64,000 nt of DNA from the NCBI RefSeq assembly GCF_030065545.1, contig NZ_JASJNC010000002.1, positions 124,001-188,000 of the forward strand. The letters run 5' to 3'. Positions 7,826 through 17,700 of the stretch are shown here, piece by piece. The stretch comes from Marinicella marina. GTDB lineage: Bacteria; Pseudomonadota; Gammaproteobacteria; Xanthomonadales; Marinicellaceae. Below the pieces are notes generated by a model. The model saw nothing but the letters and a program-made list of their open reading frames with translations. It searched no databases and had not been told where the DNA came from. Made by a program: the position numbers and the translations under genes. Numbering within the stretch: position 1 is the first letter of the stretch; every line of letters begins with the position of its first letter.

Positions 7826-9009
7826 TGCTGAAAACCATAAAAGTCATTCTATTAATTATCTTGTTGTTAGCGGTTGCTTGGCTGACGCCACAGTTGATCA
7901 AGAACCCCGGGCTGATTCAAGTTGAATTGTTGGGCTACCAAATTCAAATGACTGCCATTGCTGCCGGTATTTTGTTGCTGTTGGTTTTTGTTGCTATATG
8001 GTTTATCTATGGGCTGCTCAAAGCACCGAAAAAGGCCATCAATCACCTCACCGCGAACCACAGCAGGAAGAAGTTTGCACGCGGTTTATTGGCCTTAAGC
8101 GAGGGTAAGTGGTCAACAGCAGAAAAGTTACTTGTTGCATCGGCACAAAAAAGTCCAACGCCTGAATTAAGCTTCATGGCTGCCGCCAGAGCAGCGGTGG
8201 CACAAAACGACTTACAACGTGCTGAGGCACATTTGGATGAAGCAGAAAAAGTCATTGATAACCCTTTAACAGTTGATTTGACTCGCTGTGAGATTTGGGT
8301 TAAGTCGGGCCAGGCTGAGAAAGCATTGCCACTGTTAGCTACCATCCTTAACACCTACCCAAACAACCCCCGTGCGGTGCACTTACAAACCCAAGCCAGC
8401 CAACAGACACAGGACTGGAAGTTGTTACAATCAACCATTCCCAAGGCTGAAAAACTGGCAATAATCAATCACCAGCAAAGCAATGAACTGAAAACCAAAG
8501 TCACCTTGGAACGTTTTGCAGCAGCTTCATCAGAATCAGAACTGGATGACATTTGGCATGCTTTGAGTAAGAAACAACAACAAAGCTACCGACACAGTTA
8601 CTGTGAGACTGGCTTGCGCTTAGGGGCCTATCAACAAGTCACTGGTTTCATAGAGAAATCGATGAAGAATGAATTCGACGAACAAATGGTAACCTATTGG
8701 TCGGCCTTGCCCTATAACTTAAATCATCGCCTAAAAGTTGCGGAAAAATGGTTGGTACAGCATCCCAACCAAGCTGCAGTTTTGTTGTGTAACGCCAAGT
8801 TGCATGTTGAGAAAAAGAATTGGGACAAAGCCGAAAGCTTGTTATTGGAGGTTCTCAAAACCACACCCAGTCAGGAAGTGCATCAGCTTTTGGGTTTGAT
8901 ATACCAAGAAAAAGAACAGCCTGATGAGGCCTTGGCACATTTTCGCGCTGCCGTGTTGCCGAATGACAAAGCCCTCAGTGTCATTGAAGATTCAGATAAC
9001 ACCGAGTAA
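7825..9009 (+). CDS. hemY: HemY-like TPR membrane protein (haem biosynthesis operon protein)
   Basis: 394 residues with two N-terminal TM segments (about 6-24 and 42-64) joined by the HemY signature loop, then a cytoplasmic domain of TPR-type helices. The HemY N-terminal features RKKFARGLLALSEGKW and the alternating helix pairs (FMAAARAAVAQNDLQRA, NWDKAESLLLEVL) are visible. This is the gammaproteobacterial HemY, unrelated to protoporphyrinogen oxidase HemY of Bacillus. It is thought to act with HemX at the inner membrane during tetrapyrrole synthesis. It overlaps hemX by one base. Confidence 0.87.
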   Translation: MLKTIKVILLIILLLAVAWLTPQLIKNPGLIQVELLGYQIQMTAIAAGILLLLVFVAIWFIYGLLKAPKKAINHLTANHSRKKFARGLLALSEGKWSTAEKLLVASAQKSPTPELSFMAAARAAVAQNDLQRAEAHLDEAEKVIDNPLTVDLTRCEIWVKSGQAEKALPLLATILNTYPNNPRAVHLQTQASQQTQDWKLLQSTIPKAEKLAIINHQQSNELKTKVTLERFAAASSESELDDIWHALSKKQQQSYRHSYCETGLRLGAYQQVTGFIEKSMKNEFDEQMVTYWSALPYNLNHRLKVAEKWLVQHPNQAAVLLCNAKLHVEKKNWDKAESLLLEVLKTTPSQEVHQLLGLIYQEKEQPDEALAHFRAAVLPNDKALSVIEDSDNTE

Positions 9010-9041
9010 ATCACAGCAATGCAGCATGTGCTGTAGGCAAA

Positions 9042-9071
9042 TTCACATAATTACGAAACATACTGTATAAT
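9042..9071 (+). promoter_or_regulatory. Strong sigma-70 promoter implying a leaderless transcript
   Basis: TTCACA (9042-9047) and a perfect TATAAT (9066-9071) are 18 nt apart. The next gene's ATG is at 9078, only 6 nt after the -10 box, exactly where transcription should start. No RBS precedes that ATG. Confidence 0.6.
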
Positions 9072-9077
9072 GCATGA

Positions 9078-9752
9078 ATGACTCAATCAGGCGCTTCCAT
9101 TTTACCTAGATTTGCGGTGTTTTTTGTTGTTGTAACAATGGCCTTTATCGCCTGCGCCAATGATCAGCCAACAACACCCCAAGTTTGTGGCAACAACAAA
9201 GCAGCCACACAGTTGGCTGAGCTCATCAAAACACATCCCAGCCAGAAGCGTGAGGTTCTGAATTGTAATTCGCAATTATCAAAAATTGCCCAGAAGCGGG
9301 CTGAAGCATTGTCAAAAAATACAGCTGATCCTGAAATTACCGCCAATCAAATAGTGGCCAAGGGTGGTTTTAGATTCCCTGACTATTACCCCATATCTGG
9401 TAATCAAGTTGAAGCAGTTGCAAAATCTGCCGCCAATTCAGATAGTGTCTTAAACCATTTGGTAAATAGTGATAAACACCATAATCATATTTTAGGTAAA
9501 GGCGAGTTTTTTGTAATACAAACTGAGTTAGGGGTTGGCTATTATCAGGATGATGACCCCACCAATGAAACCCAGTGGGTGGTACTCATATCACAAGCAT
9601 GGGAGTCACCAAAATATAAATATACTCAAAAATTTGCTAAACCGGCCATCAGAGGCCCTGATGAATGTTACGACAAGAAGCAATTAAGAATGAGTCCAGA
9701 ATTAAAAGAAAAGTGCCGATCTATTGCTAACCGCAGCAAAAAAAAGGACTAA
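9078..9752 (+). CDS. Exported CAP-domain (SCP/YkwD-like) protein
   Basis: A 224-residue secreted protein with an N-terminal hydrophobic signal (about 10-26). A Cys at the end (FIAC) could be a poor lipobox. The CAP fold is suggested by SKIAQKRAEALSKN, the His-containing VNSDKHHNHILG segment, ELGVGYYQDDD and the closing WVVLISQAW strand, as in bacterial YkwD-type proteins. The lysine-rich C-terminal extension (about 175-224) is extra. Function is uncertain; CAP proteins are linked to extracellular interactions or peptidoglycan. The start follows directly on a strong promoter without an RBS, so a leaderless mRNA is possible. The gene is convergent with thrC. Confidence 0.75.
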   Translation: MTQSGASILPRFAVFFVVVTMAFIACANDQPTTPQVCGNNKAATQLAELIKTHPSQKREVLNCNSQLSKIAQKRAEALSKNTADPEITANQIVAKGGFRFPDYYPISGNQVEAVAKSAANSDSVLNHLVNSDKHHNHILGKGEFFVIQTELGVGYYQDDDPTNETQWVVLISQAWESPKYKYTQKFAKPAIRGPDECYDKKQLRMSPELKEKCRSIANRSKKKD

Positions 9753-9859
9753 AAAAGGTTGTTTTCAAATCACAACAAACTTTGAATTTAATTCGCTCAA
9801 AAAACACATACTGTAAGTTTTAAAATCAGCGTTCTTGGTAACTGCCTTATGACCTACAA

Positions 9860-11146
9860 TCAACCTAAAATATAATTTCTCAAAGAAACATAATCTGCCG
9901 ACATGTTGGTTGATAAATCAGTTTTTTCTGCACATTCCGCAATAGCATCTGGTAATGGTAATTCTATGTTTAAAATGGCTTCAACAGATGATTTGAATTT
10001 TGCAGGATGCGCGGTGCCCAAAAATATCCCCAACTCATCCTCGGCCAAACTGTCTTGCAAGCCTTGATAAGCCACCGCTGCATGTGGTTCACTGATGTAA
10101 CCCATTTGGTACAATGTTTTCAAGGTGTTTTCAGTTTGCATCTCGTCGACTGCCAAACCACTGAGGTCTTGGCGTGCAAACTGTCCTGACTCAATCATGT
10201 ATTCAATGCGTGGCCAATTATTTGGTTTGCTCACATCCATCGCATTAGACAAGGTTTCGACGGTGTCGTTGGGCGACCAAATGCCGTCTTTTAAATACCT
10301 AGGCACGGTGTCATTGAGGTTGGTGGAAGCGATGAAACGTTTGATCGGTAGGCCCATTGTTTGGGCCATGATGCCAGCACATAAATTACCAAAATTGCCA
10401 CTTGGAACAGCCACCACGCATTGATCACGTTGGGCAACTGGTAATTGGGCAACGGCATCGAAGTAATAACAAATCTGAGCGAATAATCGACTGACATTGA
10501 TTGAGTTGGCCGAATTCAGTCCGACAGCCCGAACCAAATCAACATCATCGAAACTTTGTTTGACTAATTTTTGGCAGTCATCAAAATCACCAGCTACTGC
10601 CACGGTTCTGATGTTGCCTGATAAAGTGGTGAACATCTTTTGTTGCAGTTCACTGATTTTGCCTTGAGGAAACAAAATAACCACTTCGATGTTATCCAGT
10701 CCATGAAAGGCATGGGCCACGGCCGCACCAGTATCTCCGGAGGTGGCGGTGAGTATGGTTATTTTCTCAGATGATTGTTGTTGTTTTGAGAAATGCTGCA
10801 GGCAGTTGGCCATAAAACGAGCACCAAAATCTTTGAATGCCAGCGTTGGACCATGAAACAACTCCAAGCAAGCCACTTGTTCATTGATTTTTTTCAATGG
10901 TGATTGGAAAGTGAACACATTAGCAATGATTGACCTCAAGGCATCATCCGAGATGTTGGCTTTGACTAATGGCTGCAGGATGTGGAAATTCCTTGCGGTG
11001 GTAGACATTGCCAGCAATTCATTCACATTCGGCAATTGCGGCACCTTGGGTGGGAAAAATAAGCCTTGGTTGTTGCCTAATCCGGTTTTAACTGCAGTGG
11101 CATAATCGACCATTTGGTTGGGGTCTTTGAGGTTATTTAATTGCAT
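9860..11146 (-). CDS. thrC: Threonine synthase
   Basis: Converts O-phospho-L-homoserine to L-threonine with PLP in the cytoplasm. 428 residues, the usual length for the longer proteobacterial form. The PLP lysine lies in TLAFKDFGAR (K105). The TATSGDTGAAVAHAF phosphate-binding loop and AVPSGNFGNLCAG are present. The RBS AGGA lies 7 nt before the ATG. It is the last gene of thrA-thrB-thrC, with 4 nt between the thrB stop and this ATG, and shares the upstream threonine attenuator. Confidence 0.95.
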   Translation of the reverse strand: MQLNNLKDPNQMVDYATAVKTGLGNNQGLFFPPKVPQLPNVNELLAMSTTARNFHILQPLVKANISDDALRSIIANVFTFQSPLKKINEQVACLELFHGPTLAFKDFGARFMANCLQHFSKQQQSSEKITILTATSGDTGAAVAHAFHGLDNIEVVILFPQGKISELQQKMFTTLSGNIRTVAVAGDFDDCQKLVKQSFDDVDLVRAVGLNSANSINVSRLFAQICYYFDAVAQLPVAQRDQCVVAVPSGNFGNLCAGIMAQTMGLPIKRFIASTNLNDTVPRYLKDGIWSPNDTVETLSNAMDVSKPNNWPRIEYMIESGQFARQDLSGLAVDEMQTENTLKTLYQMGYISEPHAAVAYQGLQDSLAEDELGIFLGTAHPAKFKSSVEAILNIELPLPDAIAECAEKTDLSTNMSADYVSLRNYILG

Positions 11147-11150
11147 TTGG

Positions 11151-12110
11151 TTATCCTATTTTTCGGGTGCCTTCGAGGTCTGGTTGACAAATTGCTACAA
11201 ATCCCTGATCGGTTTGCAGGTAGTTGGTTTTTAACCAATCTGCTTGTGCTTGCGCGGTGGCCAAATCATCACAGACAGAGAACAGGGTTGGACCTGAGCC
11301 TGAGATGCCCACAGCCATGCTGTTCATGGTCAATAATTGTTTCTTGGTGTCATCGTAATTTGGTAACAGCTCAGCCCGATAAGGTTCGGCAATCTCATCT
11401 TTTAAAAGGGCAAAGGCCAATGCTTGGTCTTGTTGGTAACAAGCAGCCACAAAGCCAGCCAAATTTTGTCCAAAGCGAATCAATGTTGAACGGTCGTATT
11501 GAGCCGGTAACAGTGCCCTAGCAGCTTGGGTGCTGACGATGACATCGGGGTAGGCCAATACCCAGTAGACGTCTTTAAAAACCGGTAATGGCGTCGTTAC
11601 TTGTTGTTGTGCGTTGAGCATCAACTGCATACCACCCAAGTAGCAGGGCGCGACGTTGTCGTAGTGCAGTGAACCACTGATTTGAGCTTCAGCTTGACCC
11701 ATCATCAATAACAATTCATGGTCATCAAAGGGTCGTTGATGATATTCATTCAAAGCCACAAATGCAGCCACCACAGAACATGCGCTGGAACCCAGTCCGC
11801 TGCAGACAGGAATGTTTTTATGTAATGTCAGTTTAACCTGTTGGGTGGGGAAGCCTCGGGTATCCATGGCTTGGTTAAAAGCCGCCAATACCGTCCAAAC
11901 AATGTTAGTTTCTCGGTCTTGTGGTAAGCGATTCGCAAAAGAGCCAGTCAACTCAAAATCATTGATGAGTGCAGTTTCGACACTGACCAAATCGCCTAAA
12001 AGTTGATTGTCAATGGGGCGCAAAGCCAACCCCAATGAATCAAAGCCAACACTGATGTTACCGATTGAAACAGGGGCAAAAACACTGGTTGTTTGATCAA
12101 TTAGGCTCAT
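11151..12110 (-). CDS. thrB: Homoserine kinase
   Basis: Phosphorylates L-homoserine with ATP in threonine synthesis. A GHMP-family kinase of 319 residues. The N-terminal SVFAPVSIGNISVGFD strand and the ATP-binding loop PVCSGLGSSACSVVAA are both clear, as is the C-terminal GISGSGPTLFSV motif. The ATG at 12110 starts right after the thrA stop (TGAAATG). A longer in-frame extension upstream would overlap thrA by more than 150 nt and has no family similarity, so it is rejected. Middle gene of the thr operon. Confidence 0.95.
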   Translation of the reverse strand: MSLIDQTTSVFAPVSIGNISVGFDSLGLALRPIDNQLLGDLVSVETALINDFELTGSFANRLPQDRETNIVWTVLAAFNQAMDTRGFPTQQVKLTLHKNIPVCSGLGSSACSVVAAFVALNEYHQRPFDDHELLLMMGQAEAQISGSLHYDNVAPCYLGGMQLMLNAQQQVTTPLPVFKDVYWVLAYPDVIVSTQAARALLPAQYDRSTLIRFGQNLAGFVAACYQQDQALAFALLKDEIAEPYRAELLPNYDDTKKQLLTMNSMAVGISGSGPTLFSVCDDLATAQAQADWLKTNYLQTDQGFVAICQPDLEGTRKIG

Positions 12111-12111
12111 T

Positions 12112-14562
12112 TCAGTACTCCTGTTCCCACGCCAAAGTACGCAGCATGTCGCCAAACAGGCCGGCGGCAGTGACTTCAGCTCCGGCACCATAACCGCGAA
12201 TAATGAAAGGCTTGGGTTGATAGTATTGGGTGTTGATGGCCAGGGCATTTTCTCCGGCTTCGATGTCATACAAAGGATGGGTCTTATCTACGGCCTGTAT
12301 CTTCACTGCGCATTTGCCATTTTTAATGATCGCTACATAGCGTAATTTTTGTTGTTGGTTTTCAGCCTGGTCGATTTTTTGTTGAAATTCTTGATCATAG
12401 GCCGGTAATTGTTGCATGAACGCATCGCCATCGGTGATCTCTGCCAGTGCTGGTGGTACCACGGCTTGCAGGTCAACATCGTTGAGCTCCAATGCCATGC
12501 CAGCCTCGCGAGCTATAACCAGCACTTTTCGCGCCACATCCATGCCATTCAGGTCCTCTGCTGGGTTGGGTTCGGTGTAACCTAAATCACGGGCCTTTTT
12601 GGTCGCCTCAGACAGGCTCAGACCTTGGTGAATCTCACCAAATATATAGGACAAAGAACCGGATAAGATGCCCTCAAATTGAATCAATTCATCACCGGCT
12701 CGCAACAAACTTTGCAGGTTATCAATCACTGGCAGACCAGCGCCAACATTGGTCTCATACAAAAACCTGCGCTGTCTTTTGGCGGCCATTTGATGCAATT
12801 GGTGGTAATAGGACAAGGTGTCGGTGTTGGCTTTTTTGTTGGCCGTGACTACATGAAAGTTGTGCTCCAGGTAACTCAAATAGTCCATCGCTATGCCTTG
12901 GTTACTGGTACAGTCAATGATGACTGGGTTGGTGATGTGTGCGGTGCGCACAAAATCTGCCAGCTTGGATAAGGAGAAACTGGTTTCGCTGTCGGTCAAT
13001 TGCTCTTGCCAATGTTCTAAATCCACACCATCGGCTTCGAGTAAGCATTGTCGGCTGTTGGCAATACCAATCAAGTTCAATTCAATGTTCTTTTGTTGTA
13101 ACCACTCTTGTTGTTTTTTGATTTGGGCAATCAGTTCACGGCCCACTGTGCCACAGCCAATCAAGAAGGCATCAATCCGTGGTTTTTTTAGGAACAGCTG
13201 TTGGTGACAAATCACCACCGCATCATCCACACGTTTGGCACGAACCACCGCAGAGATACTTCTTTCTGAAGAATCTTGGGCGATGGCAATGATGTTAACG
13301 CGGGCATGTGAGAGGGCACTGAAAAAACGACTGGCTGTGCCTTTTTGTTGGTGCATTTGGTCACCAATCAGGGTGATGATGGCTAAATTGTTACGGCGCT
13401 GAATCGGTTCTAATAAACCATTTTTTAATTCCAGTTTGAAAGTTTTTTCCAAGCGCCTCACGGCTTTAGTTGCTTCATCACCGGGCACACAAAAACTGAT
13501 GCTGTACTCGGATGAGGACTGGCTGATTAATATCACCGAAATTTGTGCCTCGCTCATGGTGGCAAAGACCCGAGCGGCCATTCCGACCATGCCTTTCATA
13601 CCAGGGCCTGATACATTGATCATCACCACATCAGACAGGTTGGATATGGCTTTGACCGCTTTGTGCTTGGCCGTTTCGGTGGTGATGGTGGTGCCATGGT
13701 GATCGGGGTTGTGGGTGTTCTTTATCACGCACTTGATTTGTTGATTTGCCAGTGGGGTGATGGTTTTGGGGTGTAAGATTTTAGCGCCAAAATAGGAAAG
13801 CTCCATGGCCTCCTGATAGGACATTTGTTCAATCAGTTGAGTTTCCGGCACCAAATGTGGATCGACGCTGTATATGCCATCCACATCGGTCCATATTTCA
13901 CAGGATTCAGCGTCCACACAAACAGCCAATATAGCGGCTGAATAATCTGAACCATTGCGCCCTAAAGTCACCAAGTCACCGCTGTGGTTCACGCCGTAAA
14001 ACCCCGGCATTACAGAGATATCAGTGATGGCTTGGTAATGCTTGTTGAACTCCTGTTGGCAGCGCGGTAAGTCGGCCACTGTGTCATTGACATCACTGTC
14101 GGTGTGGATGAATAAACGTGGGTCTAGGACCGTCACAGGGCTTTTCGTTCTCAGTAAGGTGGCCATCAATAATGTACTGAACTTTTCACCGCTGGAGAGG
14201 ATTTGCGCGGCAGTGATTTCAGGGCAAAAACCAATCAACTCACAACCTTGGGCCAAATGCCTCAGTTGATCTAACAAGCCCGCTGTTTGTTGCTGACTTT
14301 TACTGCTGTCAAAATCCGCTCGCAAAGCCACACAATCGGCACTGATGGTCAATAATTTTTGACTGATTAAATCCAATTGCGAAGTCAGGTTTTGTTGTTG
14401 GTTGATCAGTTCAATCAAAGTCACCAGATCATTGGTGATGCCTTGGGGTGCAGAAAACACTGCAGCAACGGGTTGTTGTTGCTGTTCAATCAAGGCGACG
14501 ACATGGTTAAATTTTTCTGCTGAGGCCAGTGATGAGCCCCCGAATTTCATAACTTTTATCAT
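12112..14562 (-). CDS. thrA: Bifunctional aspartokinase I / homoserine dehydrogenase I
   Basis: Catalyses the first and third steps of the aspartate-to-threonine pathway. 816 residues, matching E. coli ThrA (820). The N-terminal aspartokinase starts VMKFGGSSLAS and contains the GRNGSDYSAA substrate loop. Two ACT regulatory regions follow (VNVSGPGMKGMVGMAARVF and IITLIGDQM). The homoserine dehydrogenase begins at FLIGCGTVGRELI (NAD(P)-binding) and has the YETNVGAGLPVI and GILSGSLSYIF catalytic segments. First structural gene after a Thr/Ile leader peptide and attenuator, so transcription should fall when charged tRNA-Thr and tRNA-Ile are plentiful. Feedback inhibition by threonine is family knowledge. 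Confidence 0.96.
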   Translation of the reverse strand: MIKVMKFGGSSLASAEKFNHVVALIEQQQQPVAAVFSAPQGITNDLVTLIELINQQQNLTSQLDLISQKLLTISADCVALRADFDSSKSQQQTAGLLDQLRHLAQGCELIGFCPEITAAQILSSGEKFSTLLMATLLRTKSPVTVLDPRLFIHTDSDVNDTVADLPRCQQEFNKHYQAITDISVMPGFYGVNHSGDLVTLGRNGSDYSAAILAVCVDAESCEIWTDVDGIYSVDPHLVPETQLIEQMSYQEAMELSYFGAKILHPKTITPLANQQIKCVIKNTHNPDHHGTTITTETAKHKAVKAISNLSDVVMINVSGPGMKGMVGMAARVFATMSEAQISVILISQSSSEYSISFCVPGDEATKAVRRLEKTFKLELKNGLLEPIQRRNNLAIITLIGDQMHQQKGTASRFFSALSHARVNIIAIAQDSSERSISAVVRAKRVDDAVVICHQQLFLKKPRIDAFLIGCGTVGRELIAQIKKQQEWLQQKNIELNLIGIANSRQCLLEADGVDLEHWQEQLTDSETSFSLSKLADFVRTAHITNPVIIDCTSNQGIAMDYLSYLEHNFHVVTANKKANTDTLSYYHQLHQMAAKRQRRFLYETNVGAGLPVIDNLQSLLRAGDELIQFEGILSGSLSYIFGEIHQGLSLSEATKKARDLGYTEPNPAEDLNGMDVARKVLVIAREAGMALELNDVDLQAVVPPALAEITDGDAFMQQLPAYDQEFQQKIDQAENQQQKLRYVAIIKNGKCAVKIQAVDKTHPLYDIEAGENALAINTQYYQPKPFIIRGYGAGAEVTAAGLFGDMLRTLAWEQEY

Positions 14563-14584
14563 TATATTTATTTAAATTTTACTT

Positions 14585-14624
14585 AAAAAAAAGCCCGTGA
14601 AATGTTTCCATGTCACGGGCTTTT
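14585..14624 (-). terminator. Thr-operon attenuator (intrinsic terminator)
   Basis: On the minus strand, AAAGCCCGTGA (14623-14613) pairs with TCACGGGCTTT (14600-14590) around a 12-nt loop and is followed by an uninterrupted run of eight T (14592-14585). It lies between the leader peptide and thrA. The 5' arm segment AGCCCGTGAC (14621-14612) can instead pair with GTCATGTGCT in the leader (14653-14644), with 9 of 10 positions matched counting one G-U. That would act as antiterminator. Confidence 0.9.
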
Positions 14625-14641
14625 GCTGTTTTTTCAACGAG

Positions 14642-14704
14642 TCAGCACATGACGTTTTTTAGTCTTGTAATCGTTGTTCGGATTGTGCTTACTTCGCGGT
14701 TCAT
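14642..14704 (-). CDS. thrL: thr operon leader peptide
   Basis: A 20-residue leader peptide reading M-N-R-E-V-S-T-I-R-T-T-I-T-R-L-K-N-V-M-C. Residues 7-13 (TIRTTIT) contain all four Thr and both Ile, as in E. coli ThrL. The stop lies 18 nt before the 5' arm of the attenuator. Codons 6-7 (AGC ACA, 14689-14684) can pair with TGTGCT at the 3' end of the leader (14649-14644), completing the 1:2 / 2:3 / 3:4 arrangement of a ribosome-mediated attenuator. No strong RBS is visible (AAGAACC). Too short for routine gene callers. Confidence 0.88.
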   Translation of the reverse strand: MNREVSTIRTTITRLKNVMC

Positions 14705-14759
14705 GGTTCTTATGTTATTGACTTTAACTGCAAATTACAACAGTTGATTGAAAAAGCCA

Positions 14760-17700
14760 TCAATAGATGTCAAAAGACAGGCCCAAACTGAAGTCACGGC
14801 CTTTGGTGAATGTGCGAGTGATTTCGTCCCCTTGTAGGAACAGCACTTCATCATCCAATAAGTTTTTGGCTTTGAAACTCAGTTTCCAACGACCAGCAAA
14901 GGCATGGGTGTATACAAAGTCGACTTGTTGGAACGGTTGTTCATAGATATCAGGGCTGCCACTGGTGCCAGCTTCCGAAATCCGCTCACCAAACTGGTTA
15001 AACAGTAATGATGCGTTGATGCCGTTGTCTTTGTTGTCGTAACCAAATTGGATGTTGGCGACATAAGGTGATTGTCCTTGTAGGGGTCTGACGTTATTGG
15101 TTTGGCCAGAGGGCCCATCGGTGTCCAGCTGAATTTCTGAATCAATGTAAGCATAGTTGGCACTGACGTAGAAATTGGCAAAGCGTTCGCTGATGAAAGA
15201 AAATTCTTTGTAAACCTCTAACTCAACACCAGCATTTTCTGCGGCCAAAGCATTCTGAAAGCTGATGATGTTGGATGATCCCGGTAAAATGGTGACCTCA
15301 ATCGGTTGCTCAAACTCTTTATAAAATAAACTCAATGAAACAAACTCACCGGGAGAAAAGTATTTGTCCCAGCGTAAGTCATAATGGGTGATCCTACCTG
15401 CGACCAGGTCAGGGTTACCAATCACATTGCGATTCAGTACGGGGTCCTTAAACTGGGCTGAAGACAATTCTTTGAAGTCAGGTCGTGTGGCCGTCTCAGA
15501 ATAGTTGAAACGGAATTGATGTGACTCATTCATGATCCATGTGGATGAAAAGGCTGGAAACCATTCATCGTTCAACAAACTCGCAGTGACCGGACTTTGA
15601 TCGGGATCAAATAATCTGAATGTGGTGACTGATTGATTAAACACTTCACGCCTGGCACCCAAGGTAAAACGCAAATCTTCTTTGTAAGCATAATCAATGC
15701 CGTAATAGGTTCCTTTGATATCGAGGTTGGCGAAGTAGTTATCGGTGGCACGCGTGACTTCAATTAACTGGTAGCCATTGGGGCCAATGAAGTTGGGGTT
15801 GAGGATTTCACTGAGTGAATCAGATCGATCGGCTTCATCTGCCAGTGGGCCTGAATCTTCAAAAACAAAACGACGGATGTCGGAGTTACGTTCCTTTTTC
15901 ACCCAGTTCTGTCCAAACTGAAACAACAGGTCGTGGTTGTTACCGAAAGTCAGTGGAAAATCGAGGTCATAACGGACGTTGCGACTTTGATCAGCCAACT
16001 CACGGAAAACCCTCGAGTTGGAGTCATTTCTGGATGAAAACACAAAATCACCCTCATCACGTTGATCATAGCGGTATACCCGATTGTCTGGCTCTTCAAA
16101 GGTAGCCTCAGAATCGGTGAATTGCCAGTTCAGTTTGAGATCTCCTAAGACAGGATAACTGTGCTCCCCAAAGAACTGAGTCGATGTCAGGTCTCTCTCA
16201 GTCCAACGCAATTCATAGATTCTTCTCGAGTTTCCTAAATCTTCATTGAACCCCTCAGCAATTTCAGTGAAGTTTTGGGTGCTGCGCAACAACATGTAGT
16301 TGGCAGCTATTTCGTGTTGGTCATTGAACTCGATGCCAGTGGTTAAAAACCCACTGGCATTGATGTCGCGATTGGTGGTGGTTGAATTTTCTTCACTCTC
16401 CAAGCCCAATTCAGTGCCGGTAGAGACGTTGTAACTGCGACGCAATTCTGAGCGTGACTCAAAATCACTGCCATACTCTAAAGCAGCAGAGAAGCCCAAG
16501 GCTGTGCCTGACTCCAGATCAAAACGCATGCCGCCAGCGGCATCAAAGCCGACACCTGGATCTATGTTGGCAAACCTCAAATCGTAATTTGAATTCAATG
16601 ACTCACCAAAAATTTCAAGTTCCTCGGGGCTGAACCCACCATCGAAAAAAGGGTTGTTAGGTCGCAGTTCAGTATCACCTGCTATGGCATCAGCCAACAC
16701 GCGTGGCAGCGCCCGGGTGCCATCATCCATACCGGTCCAATCATCATCACCGCCCTGGTATTTCAGGCCTTTTTTGCCAGTGGTTTGCGAGTTGTGGCCA
16801 TAAGAAAGGCCGATGTTCAGAAAGTTTTCTTCTGGTACATTGATGGTGCGAAGCACCACCGTCCCACCTCCAAATTCAGCAGGTAAGTGCGAAGCATAAC
16901 CTTTCTGCACTTCGATGCTCTCAATGATGCTGGTAGGGAATAAATCCAGTGGAACCACGCGACGTGTGGGATCGGGACTGGGTAAGTTGGCACCGTTCAA
17001 AAGGGTGCTTGAATAACGTTCTCCTAAGCCGCGAATAAAGATGAATCGACCATCAACCAAAGTCAAGCCTGTCACCCGTTTCAAGGCGCCAGCAGCATCC
17101 GAGTCACCCGACTTACTCATTTGTTCCATACTCAGGTAGTTCGCCACCGAGTTGTTGGCACGGCGTTCCTCGAGCACCGAGGCCAAAGAGCCCTCAATGA
17201 AAGGTTCAACCACCACAAACTCAGGCAGCTCGGCACCGGCTGGGGTGAGTTCGATATTGATTTCATTGCCTGCTGGATCGGTGAGATTTAAATCATTTTT
17301 AATTTGACTGTTGAACTGCGCGTGTAACACGCTGATGTTGTAATTACCAGCGCTTAATTCAGTACTGAATTGGCCTTTTTCATTGGTGGTTAAATACGCT
17401 GATAGACCAGAGATATAGACTTTTGCGCCTTTCACAGGTCTTTGGTTTTCGGCATCAGTGACGGTGCCGTTGACCGGTACAGTGATGGCATCTTCTGCCA
17501 CCTTGGCAACACTTTCAGTTAAAGTTTTTTGGTCAACCGAACTTTCTACGTCAACCATTGGGTTTTCGTCACCTTTAACCTTGAAATCAATCAACAATTG
17601 CATCAACTCGCCGGCTTGCAAATTGAATTGATGCTGGTAGATCAAATCACCACTTGATTGGAAGTTAAGGGTGGTGGGTCCAGCGGGTAAATCAATTTGT

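Noticed and set aside
9013-9034. Hairpin ACAGCA/TGCTGT after hemY as a terminator
   Set aside because: Only a 6-bp stem with no following T run on either strand.
12111-12269. N-terminal extension of homoserine kinase into thrA
   Set aside because: No start signal or family similarity; the ATG right after the thrA stop gives the normal length.
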